This document shows, piece after piece, positions 60,601-64,000 of a stretch of DNA of 64,000 nt (positions are counted from its first letter, which is position 1; every line of letters begins with the position of its first letter). The DNA is from Chromatiales bacterium (GTDB taxonomy: Bacteria; Pseudomonadota; Gammaproteobacteria; Steroidobacterales; GCA-2729495): contig JAFIFS010000070.1 of assembly GCA_020831895.1 (NCBI GenBank), forward strand, positions 1-64,000. The letters are read 5' to 3'. The translations under genes and the position numbers were made by a program. The notes under the pieces are model-generated. The model did not search any database. It was not told where the DNA came from and saw nothing but the letters and a program-made list of their open reading frames with translations.

Positions 60601-60683
60601 CTTGGTCCTCCTGCACGGTGTACGGGCCCGCGGCCGCCAGCCGGCCCCGGGCCTTGGTGTATGATTCGGGGCCCGAAGTATAG

Positions 60684-62090
<1,407 letters not shown>

Positions 62091-62186
62091 CCCGAACTGT
62101 GACGCAGCGCCCACCTGCTGCATGGCGTCATGCCTAGAATCGGACGCTCCATGCGTCGATTCGCCCGCCGTTGACTGCAAGCGCTG

Positions 62187-62753
62187 ATGACATTGCCCCG
62201 AACAGCCGGGTTCCGGGCCCCATTCGGACCGCTACACGAGGACCCCGACCCGGCACCGACCGGCTCCGATGATCCGGGCCGCCGCTGGCTGCTGGGCTCC
62301 TACGAGGACACCCGGGATGCGGCAGTCCGCGTCGCAGGCCTTGCCAGAAGGGGCCTGGCCATACTGACGCCGGACCTCGAACCCGGCATTTATGACAGCG
62401 AGGCCTTCCTCGAGATCACCAAGAAACTGGTACTCTCAAAGCGGTATGCGCGCGTGCGCGTACTCATAAGCGACCCCGCGCGCACTGTGCGAAACGGAAA
62501 CCGGCTCGTTGCCCTGGGCCGTCGGCTCAATACCTACATCGAGTTCAGAAACGTGGACGGGGAGCATCGCGACGAGCGGTCAGCCTTCCTGCTGGCCGAT
62601 GACAGGGCGTTGCTCTACCGGGCGGATGCACGAAGCTGGGAAGGCATCGCGGATATTGCGGATGGCACTATCGCCCGCCGCTACCTGGAACGTTTCGAGG
62701 AAATCTGGTCCGCATCCGAGACAGCGAAGGAAATCCGGCAGCTCAGAATCTGA
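62187..62753 (+). CDS. DUF7931-like protein of unknown function
   Basis: A 188-residue cytoplasmic protein with no signal. The central part, LGSYEDTRDAAVRVAGLARR, LAILTPDLEPGIYDSEAFLE, YARVRVLISDPARTVRNGN and FLLADDRALLYRADARSWEG, has the strand-helix pattern of a degenerate phospholipase-D-like half domain without HKD residues. Proteins like this are often encoded near purB or nudJ/mnmA and are placed in DUF7931. It is 96 nt after purB. Function unknown. Confidence 0.78.
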   Translation: MTLPRTAGFRAPFGPLHEDPDPAPTGSDDPGRRWLLGSYEDTRDAAVRVAGLARRGLAILTPDLEPGIYDSEAFLEITKKLVLSKRYARVRVLISDPARTVRNGNRLVALGRRLNTYIEFRNVDGEHRDERSAFLLADDRALLYRADARSWEGIADIADGTIARRYLERFEEIWSASETAKEIRQLRI

Positions 62754-62827
62754 ACTGCGGAACAACAAAGAGCAACAAGACGCCGACTGCCCAATGCAAG
62801 GCCGGCACAGCAAGGGGGACCGTACTG

Positions 62828-63319
62828 ATGGGCAACAGCAGCAATCTCCGGCTGGACCTGACCGTCGCAGCTGTGGTGGCCGAGCGTGACCGGTTCCTTC
62901 TGGTCGAGGAACATGCCGGCGGACGTATAGTGCTGAACCAGCCTGCGGGCCATGTCGAACCTGGCGAGAGCCTCCGGGAGGCAGTGATCCGGGAAACGCT
63001 TGAGGAAACGGCCTGGCACTTCGAGCCCGAGGCGATCATCGGGATTTATCTATGGAGCCCGGGACACGGTGAACCCAGCTTCCTGCGTGTCGCCTACACG
63101 GGCCGCTGCAGCCATCATGAACGCAACCGCGCCCTGGATCACGGGATCATCCGCAACGTCTGGCTGACCCGTGACCAGCTGCAGCAGCAGGCCGCGAGGC
63201 TGCGCAGCCCGATGGTGCTGCGCGCTGTCGACGACTTCATCTCCGGGCAGCGCCATCAATGCGACCTGGTCAGTGAGCTGGCCATGCCGGAACTGGCAAG
63301 GCGCGCCGCCATACTCTGA
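62828..63319 (+). CDS. nudJ: Nudix phosphatase NudJ
   Basis: A 163-residue Nudix hydrolase that acts on thiamine pyrophosphate intermediates and nucleotides in E. coli. The box GHVEPGESLREAVIRETLEE plus TA follows HAGGRIVLNQPAGH, the usual NudJ lead. The ATG at 62828 is preceded by a moderate GGGGGAC site. It directly precedes mnmA, a conserved pair, with 43 nt between. Confidence 0.94.
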   Translation: MGNSSNLRLDLTVAAVVAERDRFLLVEEHAGGRIVLNQPAGHVEPGESLREAVIRETLEETAWHFEPEAIIGIYLWSPGHGEPSFLRVAYTGRCSHHERNRALDHGIIRNVWLTRDQLQQQAARLRSPMVLRAVDDFISGQRHQCDLVSELAMPELARRAAIL

Positions 63320-63362
63320 GTCCATCGCCCGTCCGGCACCCTGCAGCCGGTAGAATGCGCAC

Positions 63363-64000
63363 ATGAACTCATCCCGGCGCGTGATTGTCGCCCTGTCCGG
63401 CGGAGTGGACTCGGCAGTGGCGGCCCTGCTGCTGCAGCAGCAGGGCTGGCAGGTCGAAGGCCTGCACATGACCAACTGGGAGGAGCCGGATGGCTACTGC
63501 ACCGCCGGTCAGGATCACGACGCCGCGCAACTGGTCGCGCGGGAGCTCGGCATCACCCTGCACCACGTGCGCTTCGGCGAGGAGTACCAGGAGCGCGTGT
63601 TTCGTGACTTCCTGGACCAGTATGCGGCTGGGCGCACGCCGAACCCGGATATCGCCTGCAACCGGCATATCAAGTTCGGGCGGCTGCTCGACCACGCAAT
63701 GCGCCTGGGGGCGAGCTACCTGGCTACCGGACACTACGCCCGCGTCCGCCACGATCCCTCACCCGCGCTGCTGATGGCGCGCGATACCAGCAAGGACCAG
63801 ACCTATTTCCTCCATGCGGTTCGCGCCCAGGCACTGTCGCACGTGCTGTTCCCCCTCGGGGAACTCACCAAGAGCGAGGTCCGTCGCATCGCCGCCGATG
63901 CCGGCCTGCCAAACCATGCGCGTGCCGACAGCACGGGCATCTGCTTCATCGGCGAGCGTCCATTCGGCGACTTCCTCGCCCGCTACCTGCCCGAGCAGCC
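63363..64000 (+). CDS. mnmA: tRNA 2-thiouridylase MnmA (cut by window end)
   Basis: The first 212 codons of the ATP-dependent enzyme that thiolates U34 of tRNA-Lys, -Glu and -Gln. The PP-loop is VALSGGVDSAVAALLL (residues 9-24); the nucleophile Cys99 is in TPNPDIACNRHIKFG, and the partner Cys is in STGICFIGER. About 150 further residues should lie beyond 64000. It follows nudJ as in E. coli. Confidence 0.96.
   Translation, partial: MNSSRRVIVALSGGVDSAVAALLLQQQGWQVEGLHMTNWEEPDGYCTAGQDHDAAQLVARELGITLHHVRFGEEYQERVFRDFLDQYAAGRTPNPDIACNRHIKFGRLLDHAMRLGASYLATGHYARVRHDPSPALLMARDTSKDQTYFLHAVRAQALSHVLFPLGELTKSEVRRIAADAGLPNHARADSTGICFIGERPFGDFLARYLPEQ

Overview
The window reads as chromosomal DNA of a high-GC gammaproteobacterium. 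It carries E. coli-type purB, nudJ-mnmA, uvrC-pgsA-tRNA(Gly/Cys/Leu), fabG-acpP-fabF-pabC-mltG-tmk-holB-pilZ, a full system I cytochrome c maturation operon (ccmABCDEFGHI) and type II secretion genes. The split T2SS cluster, rhombosortase, class II DAHP synthase and RecB-nuclease/helicase pair would suit a Lysobacterales/Nevskiales/Chromatiales-like lineage, but genus cannot be fixed from the sequence. No phage, IS element, transposase or CRISPR array was seen. Nearly all of the window is ordinary, tightly packed chromosomal coding sequence with many 4-nt start/stop overlaps.

Layout. 1-96: G-rich low-complexity edge, probably artefact. 97-3053 (-): etfB-etfA and an MFS efflux protein. 3222-6765 (+): sulfurtransferase, small lipoprotein, unknown protein and AlaA-like aminotransferase. 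6796-12862 (+): AddB-like and AddA-like helicase/nuclease pair. 12832-18370 (-): gspG-H-I-J-K-L-M-N. 18491-19099 (+): rhombosortase, a natural partner of T2SS. 19172-26849 (+): fabG, acpP, fabF, pabB, pabC, mltG, tmk, holB, pilZ. 26868-30785 (-): double cNMP-rhodanese fusion, FadJ-like beta-oxidation enzyme and EEP-family hydrolase. 30863-32476 (+): TIR-like protein and thioredoxin-reductase-like ferredoxin-NADP reductase. 32487-35720: lipocalin, c-di-GMP-type PilZ protein, Crp/Fnr regulator, argE. 35756-42452 (-): ccmA-I, including a ccmD with a TTG start that is easily missed. 42643-45239 (+): APH/P-loop two-domain protein, PEBP-like protein, isoprenylcysteine-methyltransferase-like membrane protein. 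45236-46807 (-): decayed cytochrome c-PQQ dehydrogenase gene. 46860-48823 (+): glutathione-dependent formaldehyde detoxification (frmA, fghA). 48824-50658: sparse region with a small lipoprotein, three tRNAs and an AsmA-like gene between them. 50704-54542 (-): class II DAHP synthase, uvrC, pgsA. 54822-57096 (+): NfeD protease and slipin. 57162-60600 (-): glycine-zipper protein, mazG, nudL, fumC. 60705-64000 (+): purB, a DUF7931-like protein, nudJ, and mnmA cut by the window end.

Functional themes are envelope and secretion (T2SS, rhombosortase, MltG, PgsA, NfeD/slipin, lipoproteins), respiration and redox (Etf, Ccm, ferredoxin reductase, fumarase), and repair and nucleotide sanitation (AddAB-like, UvrC, MazG, NudL, NudJ). 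I found no clear new multi-gene system. The best leads are the T2SS/rhombosortase neighbourhood, the lone TIR-like protein divergent from an EEP hydrolase, the cNMP-cNMP-rhodanese fusion, the multiply inactivated cytochrome-dehydrogenase gene beside formaldehyde detoxification, and a 47-codon membrane peptide frame with a strong ribosome binding site but no start codon.
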